Assembly (NCBI GenBank): GCA_023627715.1
Contig: JAMAHW010000080.1
Span: 1 to 64,000, forward strand
Length of the DNA stretch: 64,000 nucleotides
Direction: 5' to 3'
Source of the DNA: Periconia sp. R9002
Taxonomy: Eukaryota > Ascomycota > Dothideomycetes > Pleosporales > Periconiaceae
The translations under genes were made by a program, and so were the position numbers. Each line of letters starts with the position of its first letter. Position 1 is the stretch's first letter. Shown here in pieces: positions 11,701-23,277 of this stretch. The notes beneath the pieces were generated by a model, which was not told the DNA's origin, did not search any database, and saw nothing but the letters and a program-made list of their open reading frames with translations.

Positions 11701-14121
11701 TGCCAATACTTGCTCTTTTACTTTTTATTAATCATCCATTAGGTCCAGGTTAGGCGTCAGTCCGTGAGGTGGTGTAGATGTACCCTTTGTGTAGTACAGT
11801 GCAAGCCTGCATCCTGTGTACTTTGTTAACTGCATCGGTAATGGCTCCGCGCGAAGCATGGACCCTGCTTTTATCAAAGGGGAAGAAAAAGAAAAAGAAA
11901 CCGTTTCCAAAGTTTGGTTCAACAGACGGAGCGGTGATGAAGAATACTTCGCAGTCGTGTGTACAGGCTACAGGCAGAGGCACAACGCGTGCTGGCGTCA
12001 TGCCACGACTTCACCTGTGAACCCCGGTCGTATGATGCTCATAACGTGCATCCGCTATACATAGTTACAGCATTAGTGTTGCATTCACCAGGTGTCTTTG
12101 TAAGAGGTTTGCTCAGGCACAGTGTCGCCATAACAGTGACATGGACGAGATGGATGCGCCACGGTGCGATGGATTGGCCTTGAGTCGGTTCAAACTTGAG
12201 AGTGACATGACAGCCCGGCCAAATGCCAAGGGGCCGATATGCATGTTTTCCAATCGAGGCAGGCAGGGAAACAGGAAATATGTACGTTCTATGTAGGTCG
12301 ACGGGACGAATGCACAATCTGCGAAGGGGGAGGGACACAACATGGTACCTAATGAACATGACCTGCAGAATGCATATCACGTGAGTCTTTTTGTGACCAT
12401 TTTGTGCCATGCAGCATCCGCAATGGTCTGTCCACGTCCCGGGATTCTTCCTCCTGTTCCCAATCAAGGCGGCGTGTTTCCTCATCCGCCCATGGCATCC
12501 GCACCAGCATTTCATATCGCGCTCAGCGAGTCGTCCTGACCATGGTGCCATTCGCTCGACCCGTCCAGGATCCAACGCAGAAACTGCCAGCGCGCGCAGG
12601 CCTGCTGCGAATAACAAACCGCCGTGACCCATGCCATGCCGTCCATGTCTGTCTCTGTGTCTACGTACCTACTAGTTAGTACCTATCTATGTATGTACGT
12701 GTGTGGTGTCGTCCATGTATGGTGGATGCGTATTCCCAATGAACAAATGATGCCTACACCTACCTTTCGGGGCAGTTAGTACCTGTTTCACAGCTCGCCA
12801 CGACTTGCTCTTCATGTCAGTTTTATCTTGCTTGGGAATCCCATTCCATCCGCCATTCCCCCTCTCTCTTTCTCTCAGGCTCCTGTTTCCATCTCATCAT
12901 CTCACCACCACCATCACCACCACCACGATAGGTTACACCCCTACCGGCCTTGCCTTGTCCCATTGACCAAGCATCCCCTACCCAGGGCCACCGCTGCTTT
13001 ACCTTGTGCTTGTTGCTAAGGCCGTTAGCCCCGTCGATTAGCACGAGCAGCTACTAGCCGCCCTGCACCGGTGTGTTAGTTGAGCACAGCTAGCAAAGCA
13101 GGACTGGACTTGGATACCGGCGCCGAGCTTTGCGTCGTGCAGCGGGAATCGGCGCGTGCTTTCAAGGCGCCGCTTGAAATTTTCGTCCTCCCACCACCAC
13201 CACCACCATCCTGCCGCACTCACTCCATCATCTTTTTTTTTCCCTCCCCACCACCTTCCATTGCCCCCCTACCGCTTCCCGCTGCTCATTTTCCCTGCAG
13301 CCTGTCCTCCTACCCGCTACTTCCGCCTAACTTGTTTTTCCCTTTCCTTTCCTTCCTAACCTTCTGTCTTGCTCGGTGCGCGGCCCTGCTTTGTTCCGCA
13401 CTGCTTAGCTACCTACCTACCCTGCGCTCGCTGCCACCTCTGCTTTACTCCACCACTCCTTCGACCAGCATACCAAATTTTTTTTGTCCCGTCTCGTTCA
13501 CGTACCTGACGCCAGACTGCTGCCGCGCCCTGCGACATCCCACCTGAGCTCCACTTGGTTGTTCGGCTGAGGCTCAAAGTGGACCTGCGTCTGCCCAGAC
13601 AAACTGGCTCGATAACTTCCGCCGACTATCATCCCTCCATTCATCCTATCCTCACCTCATCCGCCCGCCCACCCACCAATCCACCAGCCCACCTTCTACC
13701 CACCCACCACTTCCACCCTCCACCAACTCGCTCTGGCCGCTATCTGGGTCTCCAGTTAACGCCTTCTCACTTTGTCCCTCCCTCCGCATTCTCCTCATTG
13801 GGGTCACGGATAATCCCAAGGCTTGCCAACCAAATTTCTTCTTTGCACATCGCTCGCCAGCTGCTTGCTCTTGCCGTCGCCTTTTGCAGACCCACCTTAC
13901 CCGGCTCCGCAAAGCTTCCTCGAAGCTCATCGCCCACCGGTTCGCTTCAGTTCAGTATACAGCACCTCTACGTATCTGACTAGATTGCTTGCTCCACTAT
14001 CGCCATCATCGTTGCAGCTATTTCGCGAACCAGCTCGACTTCATCGCCCGTCGAATGATTGTGTGCCTGTAACTTCCATTGGTCGCGCCTTTCTCCATAC
14101 CCTCCGTGATATAGATATATC
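8723..14121. other. 5.4 kb gene-free region upstream of the C2H2 regulator
   Basis: Both strands contain open frames up to about 200 codons, but all are Arg/Pro/Ser/Cys-rich, mutually overlapping and without recognisable motifs. The stretch 12830-14100 becomes strongly pyrimidine-rich, with CCA/CAC runs near 12902-12925 and 13190-13208. This suits a long 5' leader and promoter of the regulator gene. An unannotated non-coding transcript cannot be excluded. Confidence 0.6.
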
Positions 14122-17100
14122 ATGGACGATCGCTTCCGCCAGTCAGGCTTGCCCACCCCTAGTGGAGGCCAATATCAGCATGCCTACAATACCTCACAGT
14201 CCCAACTGCCGACGCTTCCCCCTCTACATGGAAGCAATGCGCAATTCCCTTCCATGTATGCTCAGCAAAGCAATCCGCAGACGCCAATAACCCCTCATAC
14301 GCCTGTGTCCAGTACGTCCACCACCGGCATCACCATCCCACCCATTTCATCACAACACCCCCCATTGCGTCCCATTCAGCCATCCCCGTCATCGTACCTC
14401 CCAATGAGCTCATCCTACTCGCAAGCGCCGTTGCTTCCAACCTCAGCTGCTCAGTCAAACTCACATCAACTAGGAGCTTCAGGTTTGACAAACGGACTGC
14501 AAGATGTGAGATTGGGTGGATTGGGCATGACCCCTCACTCGCAGCTTTACCCTCACCCTCCAGTGCTCGCCAACCAGGAGCCCGATCCAGTACTACACGT
14601 AGTCGGCCAACAGGGACGTCGCGGTATATTGCCTACTGTTCCCGGCCGACCAACGCCCGCAGCAGGCAAGGCCGTTACCAACATGAACAAGAATGCCGAG
14701 GGAAAATACGAGTGTCCTCACTGCAACAAGACGTATCTTCATCTGAAGCATCTTAAGCGCCATTTGCTACGACGTGAGTACTATCATCATGAATCTTGAT
14801 TTCGAAGCTAACGTAAAAAGACACCGGCGAGCGACCATACCAGTGTCATTTGTGCAAAGACACCTTCTCCCGTAGTGATATTCTGAAACGCCATTTCCAG
14901 AAGTGCTCAATACGTCGAGGAAATCCCACTGGCGCCAGTCACCTTCAGAATGCGCAGTCGCACTTACAGAAGAATCGACAGCCGAATGGTGCTGAAGCTA
15001 ATTCCTACCTTAGCCACATGGGGACCTCTATGCCTTACTCGGAGACGGCTTACGGTAACACCACTCTTGGCGGCATGCAGCCAATGACCACCATGACCAG
15101 CTCTGATGCGTACCATGAGGGCATGTCCATGAATGCCCATCAATCCATGTCTGCGCGGACATCGCGTTCCAACAGTCTCATACGCCCTGGAAGTGGTTTG
15201 GAGGAAAACAGGAGAAGCATGTCGGCGTTGGAGCTGAACAATAACCGCATCAACTTCAATGATTTCCGCGGCGCGAATGGTTTGCCCAGCCACATGACCC
15301 ATGACATGAATGCGTATGGAGCGCAGCAGAACCACTCCCCCGCGTCTGCCACCAATGGCGCCTATCAGAATGGCTATGAGCAACAAATCTCCCATCCGGA
15401 AATGACGCAAAGTAACTTGCCGATCAAAAACGAAGACAACAACCCAAACGCCTATGGTCGCCCGACACTACCCAATGTGGACGGCCTTTCCAATGGGCAA
15501 GATAACTCCGTGCGATGGAATGGTTCGTTCAACGGCGAGCCGCAAGATAACTTTCTCATGAATTCCAGTATGGCGAGTGGCCCACACCCCGGCAAAGCGG
15601 TAGGTGTTCTGACTGGCAATAACTTCTAGGCCTCGGACGAACCTTCCACCGACACGATGTTTAATGGGTTATATTCGAATGCTACTGGATTTTCTAATGC
15701 GATTTCATTTCTCGATAACTGGGTTCACGGCCCATCTGATCCTTTCGATAGCAAAGCACGTTCGTTGTTGGCGTTTTGCTGGCCAAACCCTTCTTTGCAT
15801 GCTCCGGAATCAAGCGATACAAACGGCTTTGAAGCGTTGAAGGGGTTGTTGACTGCTGAAAACATCAAACATTTCTTGGGGCTGTACAAACATTATCATG
15901 CGCACTGGCCAATGATTCACATATCCTTCAATCCTATCACGGCCTATGACGGGCTGGTTCTATCCATGATCTGTATTGGCGCAGTGTATTCCGACCGGGT
16001 AGGCGTGCGAACGGTGCGATGGTTGATGGATTTGACCCAAGCTTCAGTGTTCCGATCCTCTAGGGTGTACAAAGCCGTTGTTCAGGGCACTCCGGGAGAA
16101 ACCCCATTGAGGGTACAGTCAGGGACCGACATCGAGGAGATACAAGCTTTGTCGCACATCAATTCCCTGTTTGTCTGGCACGGGAATCCTTCGCAACGCA
16201 AGCAAGGTCAAGATCAATTTTGGACACTTACAACTATCGCCCGTGCGTTTGGTCTCCTCAGCCCTCTTGCACCTGGAAAACATGATGTTAGCGCCCTACA
16301 CCAACCCGGTCCTATACAAGGTAACGAAGTCACTTTGTGGTCTTGGCGTTCCTGGATCGAGCAGGAAACAAGGATAAGAGTTATGTATATGATCTTCCTG
16401 ATGGATGTCGCTCTTGCAATCTATTTCAACGCTCAACCGCAATTGGACCCCTTTGATATCAACCTTCCCCTTCCCGCTGATGACGCTGCTTGGGAAGCCA
16501 GGACCGAAGATGATTGTGCAAACGCGCTCGGCCTTCGAGGAAAGGCAGCCCAGGGCAAGAACGATGCCGGGAGTCGACGACCCAAGCAGCTAGGATTTGC
16601 TGAGATGCTCCGGTATCTATATCAACATGAACAGCTTCCCCAACGGGCCACAAACATATACTCCAAATTTGTCCTTATACATGCCATACACGCTCAAATC
16701 TTCAAAATCCAAAGGCAGATGCTTAACATCAATGGGGTTCCCGGTTTCTCCTCTAGCGGCACAAGCACTCCTCAGTCACAAAACGACTGGGGTTCCACCG
16801 ATGGAAGCAGCGGACATGTTACCCCAATCGAAGGCATGAGTTCGCAGCTATCACATACCCACCAATTGCTCCGCTCGACCATGTTTGCCCTCGAATCGTG
16901 GAAGCACAACTGGGATGCCGACATGCAAATTCAATATACGCCCAATCAGAAGCGAATTGGATTCTGTCGAGACGGCATCCACTTCTACTACCTCGCCAAG
17001 TTTTTCCTTCGTGGCTCACGGCGCGAGGACTGGGCAGCTCAACCTGATGTTCGGTGCCAGCAAGTTTTTCACCTGCTCAAACAAATCAGGGCGCACATTG

Positions 17101-17225
17101 CTTCCGATTCAACTTTGAAGGGTATAGACCTTGGGAGCGTCACCACGGTTGATGACAAATATGGTATTGGAGACCTTTGTCTTGACATGAAGCTTCTTTT
17201 CACACCCATCTCCACAAACGCTTGA
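14122..17225 (+). CDS. C2H2 zinc-finger transcription factor with fungal_trans domain
   Basis: Exons 14122-14773 and 14821-15599 encode a Ser/Pro/Gln-rich N-terminus and two fingers. Finger 1 is C2H2 (CPHCNKTYLHLKHLKRH, then HTGERP). Finger 2 ends HFQKC, so it is C2HC. A disordered Asn/Ser/Met-rich linker follows. The next segment, 15630-17225, is in the same frame and carries the fungal-specific transcription factor domain (LGLYKHYHAHWPMIHISFNP, then FWTLTTIARAFGLL and ETRIRVMYMIFLMDVALAI). The two parts are separated only by an in-frame TAG at 15627-15629. Removing 15600-15629 (GTAGGT, CTGAC branch-like site, TCTAG end; 30 nt) restores one 1008-residue protein. A 120-nt alternative intron (15510-15629, GTGCGA) also keeps frame. 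Domain order matches known fungal C2H2/fungal_trans regulators (Klf1/AmdX-like); targets cannot be told from sequence. Confidence 0.85.
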
Positions 17226-19095
17226 TAGTGCATAACTTTCCGTCGACTACGTTATCAGCTTCCACGCACCCACCAATCCAGCATCGAGAAAACTTTACAT
17301 TACTAAAATCGCATTCGAATACATTAACATCAGTTCGGTCGAAGTTCGTCCAAGTTTCCTATATGGTTTACACTTTCCTCTTTCTCTCAGGCCCGCATGC
17401 GCAAATGACGTTTGTTGGGCCTTGCATCACACATCGGCGTACGGTTTCTGGCATTTCAAAGAGTGCATAAAAAATGGCGGGCACGACGAAACGCCTGGAG
17501 GTTTATGTTTGCATTTTACGACCGCTACATCCACAAAAAAAGCATTAGAACGGCTCCTCTCGAAGTGCATTTGCCAGGTGCAACAAAACCTTGGGGGCAT
17601 TTTGATCATTATAGATATCGACGGATTCAGGGGGAATATCGGTAGTGCATGGCGGGTTCTTCTTCCTCGGGTAACTACGTTTTTAGCGGCTGACTCTCTG
17701 TTGTATTTTGCGCTCTATGGGACGAGAGTCAGCGCAGCTTGCATCCTTCACATGTATATTTTGTTCCCCTCATTGGCCAATTGCCCCTTCATTCTATTAA
17801 GGGTCGGAATACGCGTCTCCTCGGCAAGCATAAGTATCGAGGAGGGTATGGCAACTGGAGTACTGCCTCAAGGAACTAGCCCTGGAGAGCAAAAAAGCTG
17901 GCCACTTTATAGATAGAAAATACGTTCAAAGAATAGAAAAAAGAAATAGAAAATCAGGTCCCGCGTCTCCACAATAAACGTTCCGTCAAGCAAGTGTCCA
18001 TGTGGTCCTGTTTTGAGTCTTGTGTCGTGTTATTTTTGACCCTGCCTTAGCAGCATCGTAGGGAATATATGCATGTCAGTTGTCCTGTGATGGCCAGGGC
18101 TTGAAGCGAGGCTGAGGGGTGAACGGTTTCAACCACACCCATTCACAAACGCGGCCAGAACGCCAGAAACTCGAGAGACGCACGCTTCCTTCCTTCTTCC
18201 CCTTCCAGCCCGCCCGTCTCAAGAGAAAAGCCTGTTCCTTCGTGCGAGTCGCACACACATACTCGGCTAAAATAGACAGCAGAGCAAGAAGCGCATCTGT
18301 GTGCCACTGCGACATTCGGCATCTAGCTCGCGACATGTTCCCCAAGGGAAAAAGAAAGCTGATGTCGGGAAATCAGCGTACGTTGCAGACTCGCGTCGAA
18401 CTAAATCCCCGATTCAGTCTCTGCTGTCTCTCCTTGAGTCTCGAGAATACTCGTGTCATTGTTCCCTCTGGCGTCGGGTACTTGGGCGATACCAGACATG
18501 TACATCCAGATATAGCACCTACGTGTTGGGCCTACATACCGCGCCACCACATCTACACATATCGCACATTCGCGGTAAACCAAAACCAGGCAAACTCACC
18601 GTACTCACAAACACACACTAAATTAGTTGAAGCACACTTTCCCATCTATCTCTCACGTTCCCTCATCACGACTCAAGATATCACAAAGAAGACAAACGGA
18701 GAGTGTATGTGATAAGACCCGCTTTTGGATCCTGAAGAAGCACATCTCTCTCCATCTCTCTCTCTTTCCATCATACGGGTGTTCGATTCCGAAAGATTGT
18801 TGGAACTAGTACGTACCCAGGCCATCCCTCCGAGCACCAAACAAGGTTCTATTTACGTCTGTCACTGTGGTGCCGTCTTGTTTTACGATTGCTGTGTGTA
18901 CGAACCTTGCTGTTTGTAGTCTCTTCGTTGGTTTTGGCTCGGCGTGTTTGAAGAGTGGAGAGGAGGATCGTTGGGGGGGAGAGGCGGTGCAAAGGTGGAG
19001 CGAGATGTATGTACGGGAGGCAAGAGGAGACGAAATCGATAAGGTTGGTGTTTGTTGGAGTGGGTTGTTGTTCCCCTTTTTATCGTAACAGTCTT

Positions 19096-19113
19096 TATTA
19101 TTATTATTATTAT
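19096..19113. repeat. (TTA)n microsatellite
   Basis: About six tandem TTA units are directly visible in non-coding DNA. Confidence 0.9.
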
Positions 19114-19538
19114 TTCTCCGATACCCCATGGCCTGGGTGGGTCGACGGTGAAAGTATATCCCGAGTTGATATAGTGTGATGGAATAGGGATGTATTTGTG
19201 TATAGCTAAGGTAACCGACGCCGCTATGATGTGTATTTGCATGTATAACGTGTATGCGCTGTACGCGGTTGCATGTACTCGTTATGTCATTGTAGCGTCC
19301 TTACTCATGTTCTTCAACGCCACCTCTTCTTTCTCTCTATTCAATGCCGGTGGTGTTTTGTTGAGGGAGGGTCACTAGAGAGGTCCCTCCCAGGGTCCTG
19401 GCCTGGCTGTGTGTGTGTCAGGGAAAGGAGGGACAAGCAACCGTCAATGTGTAGTGAGTGTAAGACGGGCCCCCTTCGCGAACGATCAAACATGCCTGGC
19501 GTTTTGCGGATCCAGGGGCGCGGAGCGGGTCGATGGAT

Positions 19539-19562
19539 TGTGTGTGTGTGTGTGTGTGTGTG
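19539..19562. repeat. (TG)n microsatellite
   Basis: Twelve tandem TG units are directly visible in non-coding DNA. A shorter TGTGTGTG tract lies at about 19408-19417. Confidence 0.9.
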
Positions 19563-20793
19563 ATGGAGTTTGGGAGCCGTCGAGCAAAAGAAGGGGATTG
19601 ATCTCGGGTTACACAAAGTGAAGCACCTGGAACGGGGCCCATCCTGGTCGACACATGCACGTAGGATTTAAACTTTCCCGGGAGCGGCTTTTGCCTGGCT
19701 CTTGATACTGCACTACACATTGCATGCGAAAAAAGGGCACATGGGAATTTGGGGGCGGTAGGGGTGATGGTTAAAGTCGTACTTGAACCATTAAGCAAAG
19801 CAGCAAAAAAAGGGCAAATGGCTTTAAAGCATTAGGTAGTCGAAAATGCAACAACAGCAACGCAACGAGTTTAAACTTTTAAAGCGAACGGCAGAGTAAA
19901 GCGATGCGCGACATGGGGGTCATGAACCTCGTCCCATATAGTAAAGCAAAAGTGTGGATTTTTCCCGTCCTCATCCCAAGCATTGCCTGTGTGGCTTGGC
20001 CCGACTTAGGCTGCGCAAGGCTCTCACACAGCACACACAACACCATGACCCGACTAAACTTCGGTTCTTTTCCCGTAACATGGGTATTCGTTCATCCGTT
20101 CTCCAAAGTAGGGAAAGGGGTGGCAAAGGGAAGGGGGGGGCATGCCCTGGAAGTGTATGTGGGTAAGACGGGAAAGGAGAGGAGGACCGTGTACCCACGG
20201 GTGCAACGTGTGATGTGCGTGGTTGCTGCAGGGAGGTTTTGGAACCACAAGGGAAAATCCGGGGAAAATACTCAAAAAGAAGCACTCGGAGGCTGCGGCG
20301 TGTGTGACTGGGGCCCATCCAAAGGGGGGATATAGGGATTGTGGATAATCGTCTGAGCTTTTTTGTGGTTTCTTGCTCCCCCTCTCTCTCTCCCCCGTTT
20401 GTGCCTACTACTCTACATCCTACAACTTCACGATCCACTTTCTTTTTTTGTTCTCTCCGTTCTCCTACTTCTTCGGAGGTTTTGTTCGACTTGGTCCGTG
20501 ACCGTTTCCTTTCTTCATTAGGGGGATCGCATCCTCGACATCGCTATCCTTTCCTTTCTTTTTAATTCTCATCCTCGAGGGATCTCTCACTCGTGCCGCG
20601 CACGTTTCTTCACTTCGTTCCCCTTCTTCCTGTTCTTTAGTGCACATGTTGCGCCTCGGTCTGTGCCTTGGTTTGCGCTCTCATTGAAGTGGCATCGCTG
20701 TCTAGGACGGTCGCTTTCGATTGCTTTCTCCTATCTACTCTCTTCTGAGGAGCTCGTCGGGAACCCGGGGGGGATAAACCTAAGCAGGACACC

Positions 20794-22201
20794 ATGGTGT
20801 ACTTGCGTCCGGGGTTTATTGTCGTGATTGTGGGGATGACGTTGACAGCAGTGTCTACCTTGGTCGTGGGCTTCAGGTAGGTAACCCAGTTCTTATCGAG
20901 GCGACACGTTCGACATGGCTGACGTATTGGTTTTTAGATACTTTTGTCGTTGGTTTCGCATGGGACAAGTTGCTGCTACGGACCACCTCATCTTCGTTGC
21001 TCTGGTGAGTTACCTCCAACGGCTGCATTGATAAAGGGGGGAAGTGAGCGAGTGCTAACATGTGCGGGCAGGTACTCACATGGGGCAACACGGTCATCAA
21101 TTATTACCAAGACGAATCAAGTCGCAAATTTCGACCCTCTCAATTTCGCAATCCTGTAAGTAGTGCTTGTGCGATTCTTTCTTGTGGCATACATCGTCGC
21201 CTTTTCTATGGCCGCTAGGCTTTCTTCTTCTAGTCATCGCTCAAGTACTGACTTAAGAATAGGCGAAGCGTCCAAAGCTCGAGGTTGCCCTTCGTGGCAC
21301 ACTCGTGACCTGGTATGTCTACCGCATGACGTATGGCGTAGCGCTCTGCTTCGTCAAATTAAGCATTCTCGCCTTCTATCGCTCGATTGCTACAAACCGC
21401 ACGTTCAGGCGCATAGTAAATGGCACCATCCTCTTTGTGATTCTTTATACCATCAGTACAACCCTTGCTTCTGCCTTTCAGTGTACGAATCCAGCAGCAT
21501 CTTACGACACCACGAACTATCTTGCACAATTTGGCGTAAAGACTGGGAAGAAGCCGCTACAGAACGTCAAGTGCTTCGAACCGTCCAAACTATGGATTTT
21601 CACTGGAGCTGTCAATCTTTTCACCGACGTGCTGATCCTGGGCATGCCGATTCCCACGCTGCTGAGCCTGAGAGTGCCCATGAGTAAAAGACTGGCGCTC
21701 ATTGGCATTTTCAGTGTAGGTATCATGGCTATTGTCGCGTCCTGTGTTCGCATGTGGGTGATGGCGCTATGGGCCGAAAGCCCTGAGAACTCGGCCAGGT
21801 TTGGAACGGATTTGCTGCTCTGGGGACAGGTCGAAACGAATGCTGGGATTGTGTCGGCGTCGGTGCCGTTTCTGAGGCTGGCGTGGCGCACTAAGGAGAA
21901 GGGCACCGAGGATAGCTCTGGAGGAAGGGGGAAGTTTGGCAGGAGGGAGGTTAAAGAGATGATTCAAGCTCCTATACCGAGTCCACCTCCCAACGGAGAA
22001 AAACAGTGGCCGATGCAGGGAGGGATCAGAAAGGAAGTCGAGATTCACACTGAGGAGTTTTTCGATGGGAAAGAGAAGGGGTTGAGGGAAAACCCGGCAT
22101 GGGGAGAGTTCATCACGGTTCCGAGACAGTTGGACAGTAGAGGTAGTAAGGGTTCTGCTGGTAGTCTGGAGGAGCCGCCGAAAGTCTACATGACGGTCTG
22201 A
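20794..22201 (+). CDS. rhodopsin-domain (Pth11-type, 7-TM) integral membrane protein
   Basis: Exons 20794-20876, 20938-21004, 21072-21155 and 21263-22201 give 390 residues in frame. About seven hydrophobic helices can be counted, starting with FIVVIVGMTLTAVSTLVVGF. Family signatures are RYFCRWFRMGQVAATDHLIF, YGVALCFVKLSILAFYRSI, the loop FQCTNPAASYD...KCFEPSKLW, NLFTDVLILGMPIPTLLSL and GIFSVGIMAIVASCVRMW. The cytosolic tail is about 110 residues, rich in Lys, Glu and Pro. Fungi carry many paralogues; a few, such as Pth11 itself (which also has a CFEM domain, absent here), sense surfaces, while most are uncharacterised. The ATG sits in a good context (CACCATGG). Intron 3 is 107 nt and its borders are the least certain. 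Confidence 0.85.
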
Positions 22202-23277
22202 AGAATGAGGAATGAATGATGGAATGATTGCAATGGAACGATTTTCATTTCACACGGGTCAGAAGAAGAGACTTTCTTATGTGTATGACAAGAAGAGGGG
22301 GCGCTTGGAACAGGTGCGAAGGAGATGTTTATGTAGATGACTTTCTTTTTACGCTGTATTTTATTTTTAGTATCAGTTGTGGTTCAGTAGCTGGCCTACT
22401 GCGGCCGCTACCTGATGGGGGATGATTTCACGGTGTACAGAGAGTTCGATATGAAGAAAAAAGGCATTATTATTGCTTGCTATAACATGGTAGCCCCGTG
22501 GAACAAAAGGTCGAAGATGGGAGAAAATGGGGACTTGGAGGGGGTGCATGAAGTGATGGCGTTGCGGGCGCGGCTGCCCCAACACTTGACGAACGTTTGA
22601 AGTTTCAAGTCCAGATTTCTTTTTCCACAGACGGGATGGATACATGTGCGGCCAAGGCTGCAGAATTTCAGCAGGCGAACGAGGAGCGGACCAGGTGTCT
22701 GGGCGTGCGGAGAGATGGTCAGTAGAGGGTGAGAGATGGGGGTTTGGTGGGCCGGAGTATTCACAGTGCGGCTCGAGCGGAGTCTTGGATGGCTGTACGG
22801 TGCGGGCAGATAACATGTAGCCAAGTAGCTAAGTTGCACACATACAGCCATCATCTCCACAACACATACTATCGATACCCTCATCCTTCATCATTCGTCG
22901 TACAGGAAGTACAGAACGCATCGCCCGTTCCCTTCGTAGAGTTAGAGACACGACACACCGGCACCCCGCCAACGCTACCAGCTTTCGACCCACCCTGATG
23001 CAGCAGATGACATTGGCTCCAAGTCGCTAGAGACCAGCTATTTCACCTTGCTCTTACTTACTTATTCCCCTCCCTTACGTGTCCGCCCTTACCTTTCTCA
23101 TTCACCGTGGCGGTCTCACGCAGCTCCTTCCTTCTCCTTTGCGCCGTTTCTCTCTTCGTCGCTCTCTCCGCCACCCTGGCTTCCCTCCGCTTCGGCATCC
23201 GCCCTCCATCAATCACCCAATACCTCAAGCCAGGTCGCATTTCCGTATCCACCTCTGTCCAAGTCCAGCGCCCGCTT
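22202..23277. promoter_or_regulatory. intergenic region and leader of the oligopeptidase gene
   Basis: No separate gene seen. The part 23011-23277 is open in the frame of the downstream oligopeptidase but contains no ATG. It includes a GTG at 23107 in a near-ideal initiation context. Confidence 0.5.

Larger units (their letters stand above)
17226..20793. other. 3.6 kb non-coding region between regulator and rhodopsin-domain gene
   Basis: No supported gene. A 164-codon frame at 17422-17916 has no recognisable motif and probably lies in the regulator's 3' UTR. Simple repeats include a TTA run (19096-19113) and a TG run (19539-19562). The segment 20360-20700 is pyrimidine-rich, as expected for the leader of the downstream gene. 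Confidence 0.6.

Noticed and set aside
12039..12632. 197-codon open frame on the minus strand
   Set aside because: No motif, composition typical of GC-rich non-coding sequence.
17422..17916. 164-codon open frame after the C2H2 regulator
   Set aside because: No recognisable features; most likely 3' UTR.
18770..18795. Possible tRNA B-box (GTTCGATTCC)
   Set aside because: Upstream sequence is a CT repeat and cannot fold as a tRNA.
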